A stretch of DNA of 64,000 nucleotides from Bradyrhizobium sp. SZCCT0231 (GTDB taxonomy: Bacteria; Pseudomonadota; Alphaproteobacteria; Rhizobiales; Xanthobacteraceae). The stretch's first letter is position 1; each line of letters starts with the position of its first letter. Below the pieces are notes generated by a model. It saw nothing but the letters and a program-made list of their open reading frames with translations, had not been told where the DNA came from and ran no database searches. Where the stretch lies: NCBI RefSeq assembly GCF_018130245.1, contig NZ_JAFCKP010000011.1, positions 124,001 through 188,000 of the forward strand, written 5' to 3'. Of the stretch, positions 41,651-50,465 are shown one piece after another. The position numbers were made by a program, and so were the translations under genes.

Positions 41651-43078
41651 TTATCCCGGGCTGGTCATCTTCTCGGGGCGTACCAGCCGGTCGAACTCGT
41701 CGGCCGAGACGAAGCCGAGCCGCAGCGCCTCCTGCTTCAGCGTGGTGCCGTTGGCATGCGCCGTCTTGGCCACCTTGGCAGCGTTGTCATAGCCGATCTT
41801 CGGGGCCAGCGCCGTCACCAGCATCAGCGAGCGCTCCATCAGCTCCTTGATGCGCTTTTGGTCGGCGCGGATGCCGCTGACGCAATGTTCGGTGAAGGAG
41901 CGCGCGGCATCCGCCATCAGGCGGATCGAGTGCAGCATGTTGTAGGCCAGCACGGGCTTGTAGACGTTGAGCTCGAAATGGCCCTGGCTGCCGGCAACCG
42001 TGATCGCGGTGTGATTGCCGAACACCTGGCAGCACACCATGGTCATGGCCTCGCACTGCGTCGGGTTGACCTTGCCCGGCATGATCGAGGAGCCCGGCTC
42101 GTTCTCCGGCAGGATCAATTCGCCCAGCCCCGAGCGGGGACCCGATCCTAGCAGGCGGATGTCGTTGGCGATCTTGAACAGGCCGGTCGCGACCGAATTG
42201 ATGGCGCCGTGCGCGAGCACATAGGCGTCGTTCGAGGCCAGTGCCTCGAATTTGTTGGCGGCGCTGGTGAAGGGGAGCTTCGTAATCCCGGCAACGTGCT
42301 TTGCGAACAGCTTGGCAAAGCGCGGCTTCGAGTTGAGGCCGGTGCCGACGGCGGTGCCGCCCTGCGCCAGCGGATAGAGGTCCTTCACCGCGATCTTGAG
42401 CCGGGCGATGCCGCTTTCGACCTGCGCGGCATAGCCGGAAAATTCCTGACCCAACGTCAGCGGCGTCGCATCCTGGGTATGGGTGCGGCCGATCTTCACG
42501 ATCTTCGAAAACTCCTTCTCCTTCTTGCGCAGCGCGCGCAGCAGTTCGCCGAGGGCAGGGACGAGATCGGCATTGATGCGGCTCGCCGCCGCGATGTGCA
42601 TCGCGGTCGGGAACGAGTCGTTCGACGACTGGCTCATGTTGACGTGATCGTTGGGATGCACCGGCTTCTTGGCGCCGAGCTCGCCGCCGAGCAGCTCATT
42701 GGCGCGGTTGGCGATCACCTCGTTGAGGTTCATGTTGCTCTGCGTGCCCGAGCCGGTCTGCCACACGACAAGCGGGAAATGGTCGTCCAGTCTGCCCTCG
42801 ATCACCTCGCGCGCGGCGCGGATGATGGCCTTGGCGCGGCGCTGGTCGAGCAGGCCGAGCTCGAGGTTGGACTGTGCGGCCGCCAGCTTGACGATGCCGA
42901 GCGCATGCACCAGCGCAATCGGCATACGGTCGGTGCCGATGCGAAAGTTCTGCCGCGAGCGCTCGGTCTGGGCCCCCCAATAGCGGTCGGCTGGGACTTC
43001 GATGGGACCAAAGCTGTCGGTTTCGATGCGGGTCGCGGAGCGTGAGGGGCGGGTCGTCTTGGCGGTCGTCTTGGCCAT
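41651..43078 (-). CDS. fumC: Fumarate hydratase class II
   Basis: A 475-residue fumarase interconverting fumarate and L-malate in the TCA cycle. The fumarase/aspartase signature [13 protein letters not shown] is present, together with [32 protein letters not shown] and [19 protein letters not shown]. The N-terminal 15 residues are an unconserved Thr/Arg-rich extension. ATG 43078 is chosen; ATG 43090 and 43123 are possible. It lies 101 bp downstream of sspB. Confidence 0.95.
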   Translation of the reverse strand: MAKTTAKTTRPSRSATRIETDSFGPIEVPADRYWGAQTERSRQNFRIGTDRMPIALVHALGIVKLAAAQSNLELGLLDQRRAKAIIRAAREVIEGRLDDHFPLVVWQTGSGTQSNMNLNEVIANRANELLGGELGAKKPVHPNDHVNMSQSSNDSFPTAMHIAAASRINADLVPALGELLRALRKKEKEFSKIVKIGRTHTQDATPLTLGQEFSGYAAQVESGIARLKIAVKDLYPLAQGGTAVGTGLNSKPRFAKLFAKHVAGITKLPFTSAANKFEALASNDAYVLAHGAINSVATGLFKIANDIRLLGSGPRSGLGELILPENEPGSSIMPGKVNPTQCEAMTMVCCQVFGNHTAITVAGSQGHFELNVYKPVLAYNMLHSIRLMADAARSFTEHCVSGIRADQKRIKELMERSLMLVTALAPKIGYDNAAKVAKTAHANGTTLKQEALRLGFVSADEFDRLVRPEKMTSPG

Positions 43079-43179
43079 GAGCACATCCATTCTGCCGCGC
43101 GAAACGCCGCACGGTCTTTTCATGTGCTTCTCTATATAGAGAGTTTGGCTGTGTGCGACGGGCTCGGGCCCAACCTAGA

Positions 43180-43698
43180 TCATTTCTTGCGGAAACGATC
43201 GAGCCGCACGACTTCGGCGCCGCCCTGGCTCGGTGGAGGCGGTTCGTCGGCAGCTTCTGCCTTTTCCGTGGCAGGGGCCGGGACCGATACGGCCGATGGC
43301 GCGGGCGCAGCCGGCAAGTTCTCGGGCGCGACCTCGGCGACGTCGGAGGTGTCGAACTGGAGGCCGAACTTCACGGACGGATCGAGGAAGCTCTTGATGG
43401 CGCCGAACGGCACCACCAGCCGCTCCGGAATGCCGCCGAAGGACAGGCCGACCTCGAAGCGGTCCTCGTGCACGGTCAGGTCCCAGAACTGGTGCTGCAG
43501 GATGATCGTCATTTCTTCCGGATATTGTGCCAGCAGCCGCGGCGACAGCTTCACGCCCTCGGCTTTCGACACGAAGGTGATGAAGAAATGGTGCTCGCCC
43601 GGCAGGCCATGGGCCGCGGCATCGGTCAGCACCTTCCGCAGCACGCCGCGCAGCGCATCGCGGGCCAGCACATCGTATCGGATATGATCGGTCGCCAT
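43180..43698 (-). CDS. sspB: Alphaproteobacterial SspB, ClpXP adaptor for ssrA-tagged proteins
   Basis: A 172-residue SspB-alpha (formerly DUF1321). The tag-binding fold spans about residues 1-115 (DHIRYDVLARDALRGVLRKV, HHFFITF, MTIILQHQFWDLTV, FGGIPERLVVPFGAI). A Pro/Ala-rich linker leads to a C-terminal ClpX-docking segment GAEVVRLDRFRKK. SspB delivers ssrA-tagged proteins to ClpXP. ATG 43698 starts at the conserved N-terminus. The tmRNA gene encoding the tag is only about 115 bp upstream on the same strand. Confidence 0.9.
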   Translation of the reverse strand: MATDHIRYDVLARDALRGVLRKVLTDAAAHGLPGEHHFFITFVSKAEGVKLSPRLLAQYPEEMTIILQHQFWDLTVHEDRFEVGLSFGGIPERLVVPFGAIKSFLDPSVKFGLQFDTSDVAEVAPENLPAAPAPSAVSVPAPATEKAEAADEPPPPSQGGAEVVRLDRFRKK

Positions 43699-43813
43699 GG
43701 TGGTCCTGTTGCATCCCCGAAGCCGGACCCTGCCGGCCCGACTCGCCAAGCCGCAATAGTACCGCGCCTGAGGGGTGAGCAGGAGTCCCCGCGGGGGAAG
43801 AAATCAAAGAGTG

Positions 43814-44143
43814 AAGTGGAGGCTTCTGTTGCCAGGTGCCTCCGAACCCCGCCTAGCGGAGCTTAACCCGCTAGGACTTTAGAGTGGTCTTTCAAACTGC
43901 GTTACGCAGCCTGAGCAACCGGAGCAAAGTTGTCGTTGGCAACTATTGCAGTAGCCCGATAACGGCGGAACAATACCGGGAAAAAGCACGCCCTTTACGC
44001 CCTCGTCGATCCTATTTCGCCCCCGCCAAAGCTCAGCTTCAGAGCTCGCCCGCTACTGGGCTTTGGTGGAGGCGCCGGGTACCGCCCCCGGGTCCGAATG
44101 GTTTATTGCGACGACCGTTTATTTCCATAGCCGGCGAACCGGC
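43814..44143 (-). ncRNA. ssrA: Circularly permuted two-piece tmRNA
   Basis: On the minus strand the order is acceptor piece, intervening segment, coding piece. The acceptor piece ends CGCCTCC-A-CCA (3' end at 44064). A segment of about 39 nt (44063-44025) follows. The coding piece then starts GGGGGCG at 44024, which pairs with CGCCTCC to make the 7-bp acceptor stem with the G3-U70 pair recognised by alanyl-tRNA synthetase. GGATCGACG follows, as in tmRNA 5' regions. The tag frame 43940-43905 encodes ANDNFAPVAQAA, with TAA at 43904-43902. Downstream hairpins (CCTAGCGG/CCGCTAGG, GGAGGC/GCCTCC) close the coding piece. Outer ends are approximate; TATATT at 44155-44150 may be the -10. Confidence 0.93.
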
Positions 44144-44336
44144 ACCCCCAATATAGGGGGCAAAGCTCCCAAAAAACAGAGGGTTGGAAGGGCGATCCTG
44201 CGGTTCCCTTTGGATAGGTTCGGGACCGTTGTTCCTCGCCATCGGTTTGTTTCGCCTGCCGCTCCAGGCGGTGCTGCTGGTCGCGATCCCCGCCAGTGTC
44301 GGCGTCACTTAATTTCCTGCGGCGGAAAGTAGCAGC

Positions 44337-44830
44337 ATGACCGGCCACAGCCCGGTCCGGGCGCTGATCTCGACCTGCGGTCCGATGTCGCCGTCGGGGG
44401 AGCCGCGGCGGCGGCGCCCGAGATGCACCGGATCGCGGTCACTGGCAGGCAGCCTCTGCGATCGCGCAGCTCTCGCCAGGTCCGAACGTGCTTATCGTGG
44501 CGTTAATCGGCTATGCCGTCGCGGGCATCCCCGGCGCGCTGGCCGCAACGCCGGCGATGTGCCTGCCGACGGCGCTGCTTGCCTATTATGTCAGCCGGCG
44601 CCTGAGCCGCCCCAGCCAATCGCGCTGGCCCGGCCTGATTCAGGCTGCACTGGTTCCGCTCTGGATCGGTTTGATGGCGGCGAGTGCCCTGATCCTGGCC
44701 CAATCAACCGATCGCGCAATTGCTGCACTGCTCCTGACCAACGGTTGCGGTGATCACCACGGCCGCGCGCATCGATCCACTCTGGCTTCTCCTCGCCGGA
44801 GGCGTGTTGGGTTTTGCTGGCATTGTGTGA
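44337..44830 (+). pseudogene. Frameshifted chromate transporter (ChrA family) remnant
   Basis: Three reading frames together spell one ChrA-like domain: PEMHRIAV near 44419-44440 in one frame, then WQAASAIAQLSPGPNVLIVA and YAVAGIPGALAATPAMCLPT (44443-44740) in a second, then AVITTAARIDPLWLLLAGGV, ending at the stop at 44828-44830, in a third. At least two frameshifts separate them, and the N-terminus is poorly preserved. An intact member would be a membrane protein of about 180-200 residues. A sequencing error could explain one shift but hardly two plus the decayed start. Confidence 0.75.
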
Positions 44831-44924
44831 TGAAAATCGCTAGGCAGTGATCCGGGCGGGGATCCCTATCCAGCCGATTTAGAACAACAGTGCTCGTGAC
44901 TTACGGGTCGCGGAGGAGACAGGC

Positions 44925-45686
44925 ATGGCCGACACGATGGGCCACTCAGCGACAGCCACCCGAAACACCCAGGTGGCGCTCGGCTTTTGTCTGCTGGCGA
45001 TTGCGCCGCAGATTTTCGAATTGATCTGGTCGATCGGGACGATCTTCGGCTGGGGCGCCGGCCGCGGCCCGGCGGCGGTCGTCACCGGCCACGCGACGGC
45101 GCTGCTCGCCGGCGCGCCCAGTGCCATATTCGGATCGTTCGGCGGCGGCACCAAGAAGGCGTCGTCCGAGGCGCTTCTGGCGCTGATCTATTCCTATCCG
45201 CTGTTCGCGGTGGCGATCCTCACACTGTTCATGACGATCCGGTCGGCGCAAGATTATGTCGGCGGCGTTGTCCTGATGGCTGTTGCCCTGTTCGCGCTGT
45301 GGGCGTCGAGCGACCTGCAGGGCATGCGTGGCTTCTCCTTCGGTGCGGGCACCGCGCCACGCATGTTCGGTGGGCTCTTGGTTGCCCTGTCTGCCGGCAT
45401 CGCGTTGACGGGCCTCATGACGGAGGGAGCGGCGCTCGCCCACTATTCCTGGCGCGGACCGCTGTTCGTGATGGCGGCGATCCTCTTCTTCGCGCTTACG
45501 ATCCGGTCGCTCGGCCTTGTGGTCACGGCCTTCACCAGCTTCATGATCGCGGCGACGGGCTCGCACGAGACGCGCTGGCTGGAAGCGGTCATCGTCGGCG
45601 CCTGCCTGACGCTCGGCTGCGCAATCCTGTTCCCGTACGTGCTCGGGCTGCCCATGCCGATGTATCCGCGTTTCCTGAACCAGTGA
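44925..45686 (+). CDS. Tripartite tricarboxylate transporter small membrane subunit (TctB)
   Basis: A 253-residue protein with four to six membrane helices: VALGFCLLAIAPQIFELIWS, ALIYSYPLFAVAILTLFM and a C-terminal TctB-like block (GFSFGAGTAPRMFGGLLVAL, ILFFALTIRSLGLVVTAF, AILFPYVLGLPMPMYPRFL). TctB is usually about 150-170 residues; this one carries about 90 extra N-terminal residues. GGAGGAG precedes ATG 44925. TctA follows 7 bp later. Confidence 0.85.
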   Translation: MADTMGHSATATRNTQVALGFCLLAIAPQIFELIWSIGTIFGWGAGRGPAAVVTGHATALLAGAPSAIFGSFGGGTKKASSEALLALIYSYPLFAVAILTLFMTIRSAQDYVGGVVLMAVALFALWASSDLQGMRGFSFGAGTAPRMFGGLLVALSAGIALTGLMTEGAALAHYSWRGPLFVMAAILFFALTIRSLGLVVTAFTSFMIAATGSHETRWLEAVIVGACLTLGCAILFPYVLGLPMPMYPRFLNQ

Positions 45687-45693
45687 GGGCGTG

Positions 45694-47208
45694 ATGGATA
45701 TCTTTGCCAACCTCGCTCACGGCTTCGCCGTCGCGTTCTCTCCCATCAACCTCCTGATGTGCCTGATCGGCGCCCTGGTCGGCACGCTGGTCGGCGTTCT
45801 CCCGGGCATCGGCACCATCGCGACCGTCGCGATGCTGCTGCCGATCACCTTCGGACTACCGCCAGTCGGCGCGCTGATCATGCTCGCCGGCATCTATTAC
45901 GGTGCCCAATATGGCGGCTCGACCACGTCGATCCTGGTCAACATACCCGGTGAGGCGACCTCGGTCGTTACCGCCATCGACGGTCACCAGATGGCCAAGC
46001 AGGGCCGCGCCGGCCCGGCGCTGGCGATCGCCGCGATTGGCTCGTTCTTCGCCGGCTGCGTCGCGACCGTCTTGATCGCTCTGCTCGGCGCACCCCTGAC
46101 GAAGCTCGCGCTGGCGTTCGGCCCGGCCGAGTATTTCTCGCTGATGGTGCTCGGCCTGATCTTCGCGGTCGTGCTGGCCAAGGGCTCGGTGCTGAAGGCG
46201 ATCGCGATGATCGTGTTCGGCCTGCTGCTGTCGATGGTCGGCTCGGACATCGAGACCGGCGCCTCGCGCATGGCCTTCAACATTCCGGAACTCGCCGACG
46301 GTCTCGGCTTTGCGACCGTGGCGATGGGTGTGTTCGGTTTCGCCGAGATCATCCGCAATCTCGACCATGGCGCCGAGATGAACCGCGACCTCGTGCAGCA
46401 GAAGATCACCGGCCTGATGCCGACCAGGAAGGACCTCGCCGACTCGACGCCGCCGATCCTTCGCGGCACCGTGCTCGGCTCGATCCTCGGCATCCTGCCC
46501 GGCGGCGGCGCGGTGATCGCGTCGTTCGCGGCCTATACGCTCGAGAAGAAGCTCGCCAGGAACCCGTCGCGGTTCGGCCGCGGCGCGATCGAGGGCGTGG
46601 CGGGGCCGGAGAGTGCCAACAATGCCGCGGCCCAGACCTCGTTCATCCCGCTGCTCACCCTCGGCATCCCGCCGAACGCGGTGATGGCGCTGATGGTGGG
46701 CGCGATGACCATCCATGGCATCGTGCCCGGTCCGCAGGTGATGCAGAAGCAGCCGGATCTCGTCTGGGGCATGATCGCTTCGATGTGGATCGGCAATCTG
46801 ATGCTGATCATCATCAACCTGCCGCTGGTCGGAATCTGGGTGCGGCTCTTGCGCGTGCCGTACCGGCTGATGTTCCCTTCGATCGTGATCTTCTGCGCGA
46901 TCGGCATCTATTCGGTGAACAACGCGCCGGTCGACGTCATCCTCGCCGGTGTGTTTGGCCTCGTCGGCTATTGGCTCATCAAGCACGATTTCGAGCCGGC
47001 GCCGTTGCTGCTCGGCATGGTGCTCGGACCGCTGATGGAAGAGAACCTGCGCCGGGCGCTGCTGATCTCGCGCGGCGACTGGAGCGTGTTCCTGACGCGT
47101 CCGTTGTCGGCGGTGCTGCTTGCGGTCGCGGCGAGCCTGCTCGTCCTTACGGTGCTACCGGTGTTGCGCGCCAAGCGCGACGAGGTGTTCACCGAGTCCG
47201 AGAACTGA
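45694..47208 (+). CDS. Tripartite tricarboxylate transporter large permease (TctA)
   Basis: A 504-residue permease with about 12 membrane helices and the conserved TctA features: GVLPGIGTIATVAMLLPITF, YGAQYGGSTTSILVNIPGEA, GILPGGGAVIASFAAY, GVAGPESANNAAAQTSFIPL and FIPLLTLGIPPNAVMALM. It forms the channel for carboxylates driven by the proton or sodium gradient. ATG 45694 follows GAGGGC. It forms an operon with TctB and, after a hairpin, the TctC-type receptor. Confidence 0.93.
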   Translation: MDIFANLAHGFAVAFSPINLLMCLIGALVGTLVGVLPGIGTIATVAMLLPITFGLPPVGALIMLAGIYYGAQYGGSTTSILVNIPGEATSVVTAIDGHQMAKQGRAGPALAIAAIGSFFAGCVATVLIALLGAPLTKLALAFGPAEYFSLMVLGLIFAVVLAKGSVLKAIAMIVFGLLLSMVGSDIETGASRMAFNIPELADGLGFATVAMGVFGFAEIIRNLDHGAEMNRDLVQQKITGLMPTRKDLADSTPPILRGTVLGSILGILPGGGAVIASFAAYTLEKKLARNPSRFGRGAIEGVAGPESANNAAAQTSFIPLLTLGIPPNAVMALMVGAMTIHGIVPGPQVMQKQPDLVWGMIASMWIGNLMLIIINLPLVGIWVRLLRVPYRLMFPSIVIFCAIGIYSVNNAPVDVILAGVFGLVGYWLIKHDFEPAPLLLGMVLGPLMEENLRRALLISRGDWSVFLTRPLSAVLLAVAASLLVLTVLPVLRAKRDEVFTESEN

Positions 47209-47296
47209 GGTCGCCCGCGCCCGAGTCGGCTCGGTCCTGCGTCGGCGCGCCGCATTCGGAAGTCGAATCGACTTGTGTTACGGCTTCGTGAAATGG

Positions 47297-47325
47297 AAAT
47301 GCCGGCCTTTGGGCCGGCATTTTGT
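47297..47325 (+). terminator. Strong hairpin between TctA and the TctC-type gene
   Basis: AAATGCCGGCC-tttg-GGCCGGCATTT is a perfect 11-bp stem (47297-47307/47312-47322) followed by TGTTGT. It lies 22 bp before the TctC-type start. It probably lowers or separates expression of the binding protein, or protects its mRNA 5' end. Confidence 0.7.
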
Positions 47326-47346
47326 TGTGTCCAAAGGGGGATCGCC

Positions 47347-48327
47347 ATGACGTTCGTTCGCGCGCTCACAGGCGCATGCGCAGCAGCGGTAGCATCGCTG
47401 GGCGCCTTCATCGCAATGGCCGAGGCGCAGACTTATCCGACGCGCAGCATTACCATGATCGTGCCCTTCGCGGCCGGCGGGCCGACTGACGTGATCTCAC
47501 GCATAGTCACCGGGCACATGGCGCAGACACTGGGGCAGAGCATCATCATCGAGAACGTGGTCGGCGCCGGCGGCACCACCGCCACGACGCGTGCAGCGCG
47601 TGCGGCCAATGACGGCTATACGCTGATCACCGGGCATATGGGCACGCATGCCGCCTCCGTGCCGCTCTATCCGAAGCTGGCCTATCACCCCGAGAAAGAC
47701 TTCGAGCCGATCGCACTGCTCGCCGGCACGCCGATCCTGATCCTGGCGCGCAAGGACTTTCCGCCGAAGGACCTCAAGGAGTTCGTCACCTATGTGAAGG
47801 CGAATGCCGAGAAGGTGAACGCCGCGCATGCCGGTGTCGGCTCGGTCTCGCACGTCTCATGCGAGCTTCTGCACTCGATCCTCGACATCAAGCCTGTCGG
47901 CGTGCCCTTCAACGGCACGGGCCCCGCGATGAACGCGCTGGTGGCGGGCCAGGTCGACTACATGTGCGACCAGATCGTCAACGCCGTCCCGCAGATCAAT
48001 GCCGGCACCATCAAGGCCTATGCGATCGCCACGGCCGAGCGCAACCCGTCGCTGCCGAACGTGCCGACCACGGCGGAAGCGGGTTTGCCGAAGTTCCAGG
48101 CCCAGGCCTGGAACGCGATATTCGCCCCCAAGGGCACCTCGCCTGCGATCGTGGCAAGCGTGAACGCCGCCGCCATCAAGGCGCTCGACGACGAGACGGT
48201 GAAGAAGCGCCTGCTCGAGCTCGGCAGCGTCATCCCGGGTCCCGCCGAGCGGACGCCGGAATCGCTGGCCACGCTGGTCAAGAACGAGATCGCGAAATGG
48301 ACCCCGGTGCTCAAGCCGGCAACTTAG
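47347..48327 (+). CDS. TctC/Bug-family periplasmic solute-binding protein
   Basis: A 326-residue receptor. The signal peptide of about 27 residues ends at AEAQ. Bug-family motifs follow: YPTRSITMIVPFAAGGPTDV, ENVVGAGGTTATTRAARA and PKDLKEFVTYVKANAEK, then GTGPAMNALVAGQVDYMCDQ. It should bind a carboxylate and deliver it to the adjacent TctAB. ATG 47347 has GGGGGATC upstream. The order TctB-TctA-TctC puts the receptor last. Confidence 0.92.
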   Translation: MTFVRALTGACAAAVASLGAFIAMAEAQTYPTRSITMIVPFAAGGPTDVISRIVTGHMAQTLGQSIIIENVVGAGGTTATTRAARAANDGYTLITGHMGTHAASVPLYPKLAYHPEKDFEPIALLAGTPILILARKDFPPKDLKEFVTYVKANAEKVNAAHAGVGSVSHVSCELLHSILDIKPVGVPFNGTGPAMNALVAGQVDYMCDQIVNAVPQINAGTIKAYAIATAERNPSLPNVPTTAEAGLPKFQAQAWNAIFAPKGTSPAIVASVNAAAIKALDDETVKKRLLELGSVIPGPAERTPESLATLVKNEIAKWTPVLKPAT

Positions 48328-48352
48328 GCAATGCAATCAAGCTGATAGGCAG

Positions 48353-48378
48353 AAGGGCGGGACGTCAGTTCCGCCCTT
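48353..48378 (+). terminator. Terminator hairpin after the TctC-type gene
   Basis: AAGGGCGGGAC-gtca-GTTCCGCCCTT forms an 11-bp stem with one G-T pair, 25 bp after the stop. Only a short T-rich tail follows. It closes the transporter operon before thyA. Confidence 0.6.
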
Positions 48379-48512
48379 GTCGTTTGTGCCGGGAACACTC
48401 ATTTTTCCGGGTATAATCGACGGGAGCAGCGAATCGCTGCTGTCGGAGCGCAGAGGTGGCCGTTAAGTTCGCCACCTCCCCGAAGGCTGCCGTTTCCTAA
48501 GGTTTTTGGCAC

Positions 48513-49307
48513 ATGCACCAGTATCAGGACCTGCTCGAGCGGATTCTTTCAGACGGCGCCGAGAAGACCGACCGGACCGGCACCGGCACGCTCTCGGTGT
48601 TCGGCCATCAGATGCGCTTCAATCTGTCCGCCGGCTTCCCGATGCTGACCACCAAGCGGCTGCCGCTGAAGGCGATCGTGCACGAGCTGCTCTGGTTCCT
48701 GAAGGGCGACACCAACATCAAATATCTGCGCGACAACGGCGTCACCATCTGGGACGAATGGGCGGACACCAATGGTGATCTCGGCCCGGTGTACGGCCAT
48801 CAATGGCGCTCCTGGCCCACGGCCGACGGGCGCAGCATCGACCAGATCGCCAATGTCATCGACATGATCAAGCGCACTCCCGATTCCCGCCGGCTGATCG
48901 TCACCGCCTGGAATCCGGCCGACGTCGAGAAGATGGCGCTGCCGCCCTGCCACCTGCTGTTCCAGTTCTATGTCGCGAACGGCAAACTGTCGTGCCAGCT
49001 CTATCAGCGCTCGGCCGACGTGTTTCTCGGCGTGCCCTTCAACATCGCCTCCTACGCGCTGCTCACCATGATGGTCGCGCAGGTCACAGGCCTGAAGCCC
49101 GGCGACTTCGTGCACTCGCTCGGCGACACTCATCTCTACTCCAACCATCTGGAGCAGGCGCGGCTTCAGCTCAGCCGCGCGCCGCGTGCGCTGCCGGTGA
49201 TGCGGATCAACCCTGAGGTAAAGGACATCTTCTCCTTCCGCTACGAGGACTTCGAGCTCGTCGGCTACGATCCGCATCCGCACATCAAGGCGGAAGTCGC
49301 GGTCTAG
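48513..49307 (+). CDS. thyA: Thymidylate synthase
   Basis: A 264-residue enzyme converting dUMP to dTMP with methylene-tetrahydrofolate. The nucleophile Cys146 is in [11 protein letters not shown], at the same number as the E. coli enzyme. Arg-rich [20 protein letters not shown] and the HLYSNHLEQ segment are intact, and the C-terminus is IKAEVAV. It begins an operon with GNAT and dihydrofolate reductase, the enzyme that recycles the dihydrofolate it makes. Confidence 0.97.
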   Translation: MHQYQDLLERILSDGAEKTDRTGTGTLSVFGHQMRFNLSAGFPMLTTKRLPLKAIVHELLWFLKGDTNIKYLRDNGVTIWDEWADTNGDLGPVYGHQWRSWPTADGRSIDQIANVIDMIKRTPDSRRLIVTAWNPADVEKMALPPCHLLFQFYVANGKLSCQLYQRSADVFLGVPFNIASYALLTMMVAQVTGLKPGDFVHSLGDTHLYSNHLEQARLQLSRAPRALPVMRINPEVKDIFSFRYEDFELVGYDPHPHIKAEVAV

Positions 49308-49313
49308 CGCCCT

Positions 49314-49799
49314 ATGTCGCTCACCATCCGTCGTGCGCAGCCTGGAGAAGCCGGGCTCGTTCTGTCCTTCATCCGTGAGCTCGCCGAGTACGAAAAGCTT
49401 TCGCACGAGGTCGAGGCGACCGAGGCTGACATCGCCGACGCGCTGTTCGGCGAGAGGCCGCAGCTCTATTGCGCGATCGCGGAGTGGAACGGCGAGCCGG
49501 TCGGCTTCGCGGTGTGGTTTGCGAATTTCTCCACCTTCAGCGGCCGCCATGGCATCTATCTCGAAGATCTCTATGTGCGGCCGTCGCATCGGGGCAGGGG
49601 CCTCGGCAAGGCGCTGCTGGTCTATCTCGCCCGGGAATGCGTCGAGAACGGTTGGTCGCGCCTGCAATGGGCGGTGCTGGACTGGAACGCACCGTCGATC
49701 GCGTTCTACAAATCGCTCGGCGCGGTCATGATGGACGACTGGACGCTGTGCCGCGTCACCGGGCCTGCGCTGACGCGGCTTGCCGGGAGCGCGCCCTGA
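49314..49799 (+). CDS. GNAT-family N-acetyltransferase (diamine acetyltransferase-like)
   Basis: A 161-residue protein with an N-terminal SLTIRRAQPGEAGLVLSFIR, the acetyl-CoA loop DLYVRPSHRGRGLGKALLVY and the WAVLDWNAPSIAFYKSLGA end, like the spermidine/spermine acetyltransferase branch. It sits 6 bp after thyA and its stop overlaps the dfrA start (TGATG), so all three are coupled. The substrate is unknown. Confidence 0.82.
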   Translation: MSLTIRRAQPGEAGLVLSFIRELAEYEKLSHEVEATEADIADALFGERPQLYCAIAEWNGEPVGFAVWFANFSTFSGRHGIYLEDLYVRPSHRGRGLGKALLVYLARECVENGWSRLQWAVLDWNAPSIAFYKSLGAVMMDDWTLCRVTGPALTRLAGSAP

Positions 49800-50311
49800 T
49801 GGAGATCGTCTTCGTCGTCGCCATCGCGGAGAACGGCGTCATCGGCGCCGGCAACGCCATTCCGTGGCGGTTGAAATCCGACATGGCCCGCTTCAAGTCG
49901 CTCACGATCGGCAAGCCGGTGATCATGGGCCGCAGGACCTTCGAATCCCTGCCCCGCCGTCCGCTGCCGAGCCGCACCAACATCGTCATCACGCGCGATG
50001 CGGCCTATCGCGCCGCAGGTGCCATCGTCACGACGTCGGCGGTGGATGCGGACGCGGTTGCGCGCGGCGATGCCCTGCGGCGTTCGGTCACTGAGATCGC
50101 GGTGATCGGCGGCGCCGAGATCTTTCGGCAATGGCTCGATCGTGCCGATCGCCTCGAGATCACCGAAGTGCATGCGCGGCCCGAAGGCGACACGCATTTC
50201 GACATCGACAAGGCTGATTGGGACGAGATTGAGCGCATCCGCCATCCTGCCGGACCCGGCGACAGCGCTGACTACTCCTATGTGACATATCGTCGGCGGC
50301 CCCGCCATTAA
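49799..50311 (+). CDS. folA: Dihydrofolate reductase
   Basis: A 170-residue enzyme reducing dihydrofolate with NADPH. Motifs include VVAIAENGVIGAGNAIPWRL, with the WRLKSDMARF active-site helix, GKPVIMGRRTFESLP, VIGGAEIF and a C-terminal TYRRR. The acidic catalytic residue is Asp in KSDM. The ATG shares a base with the stop of the GNAT gene. It functions with the adjacent thymidylate synthase. Confidence 0.95.
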   Translation: MEIVFVVAIAENGVIGAGNAIPWRLKSDMARFKSLTIGKPVIMGRRTFESLPRRPLPSRTNIVITRDAAYRAAGAIVTTSAVDADAVARGDALRRSVTEIAVIGGAEIFRQWLDRADRLEITEVHARPEGDTHFDIDKADWDEIERIRHPAGPGDSADYSYVTYRRRPRH

Positions 50312-50319
50312 CCGCATTC

Positions 50320-50342
50320 GTCAATGTTTACATTGACTTTTT
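50320..50342 (+). terminator. Rho-independent terminator candidate after dfrA
   Basis: GTCAATG-ttta-CATTGAC (50320-50337) is followed by TTTTT. The stem is short and AT-rich, so efficiency may be partial. It separates dfrA from the hflK promoter. Confidence 0.6.
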
Positions 50343-50380
50343 CGTGCCCGAGCATAGCTCGGAAGACGACCCAGGCTGCG

Positions 50381-50409
50381 TTGTAAGGGACCTGCCTGTC
50401 CCCTATAAA
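50381..50409 (+). promoter_or_regulatory. Sigma-70-like promoter for hflKC
   Basis: TTGTAA (50381-50386), a 17-bp spacer containing GGGAC..GTCCC, and TATAAA (50404-50409) form a good housekeeping promoter about 57 bp before the hflK start. Confidence 0.6.
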
Positions 50410-50465
50410 GCCGGACCGGACAAAGCGGGCGGGGGGCAATTCCACCCTGCCGAGGAGAGCGTCGA

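Noticed and set aside
44064-44100. tRNA-like T-arm and CCA end
   Set aside because: It looked like a tRNA 3' half, but it pairs with the GGGGGCG at 44024 across an intervening segment and belongs to the permuted tmRNA.
44488-44850. 120-codon membrane protein
   Set aside because: Its first two-thirds are a ChrA fragment, but the rest runs out of frame; the true C-terminus continues in another frame, so I call it a pseudogene.
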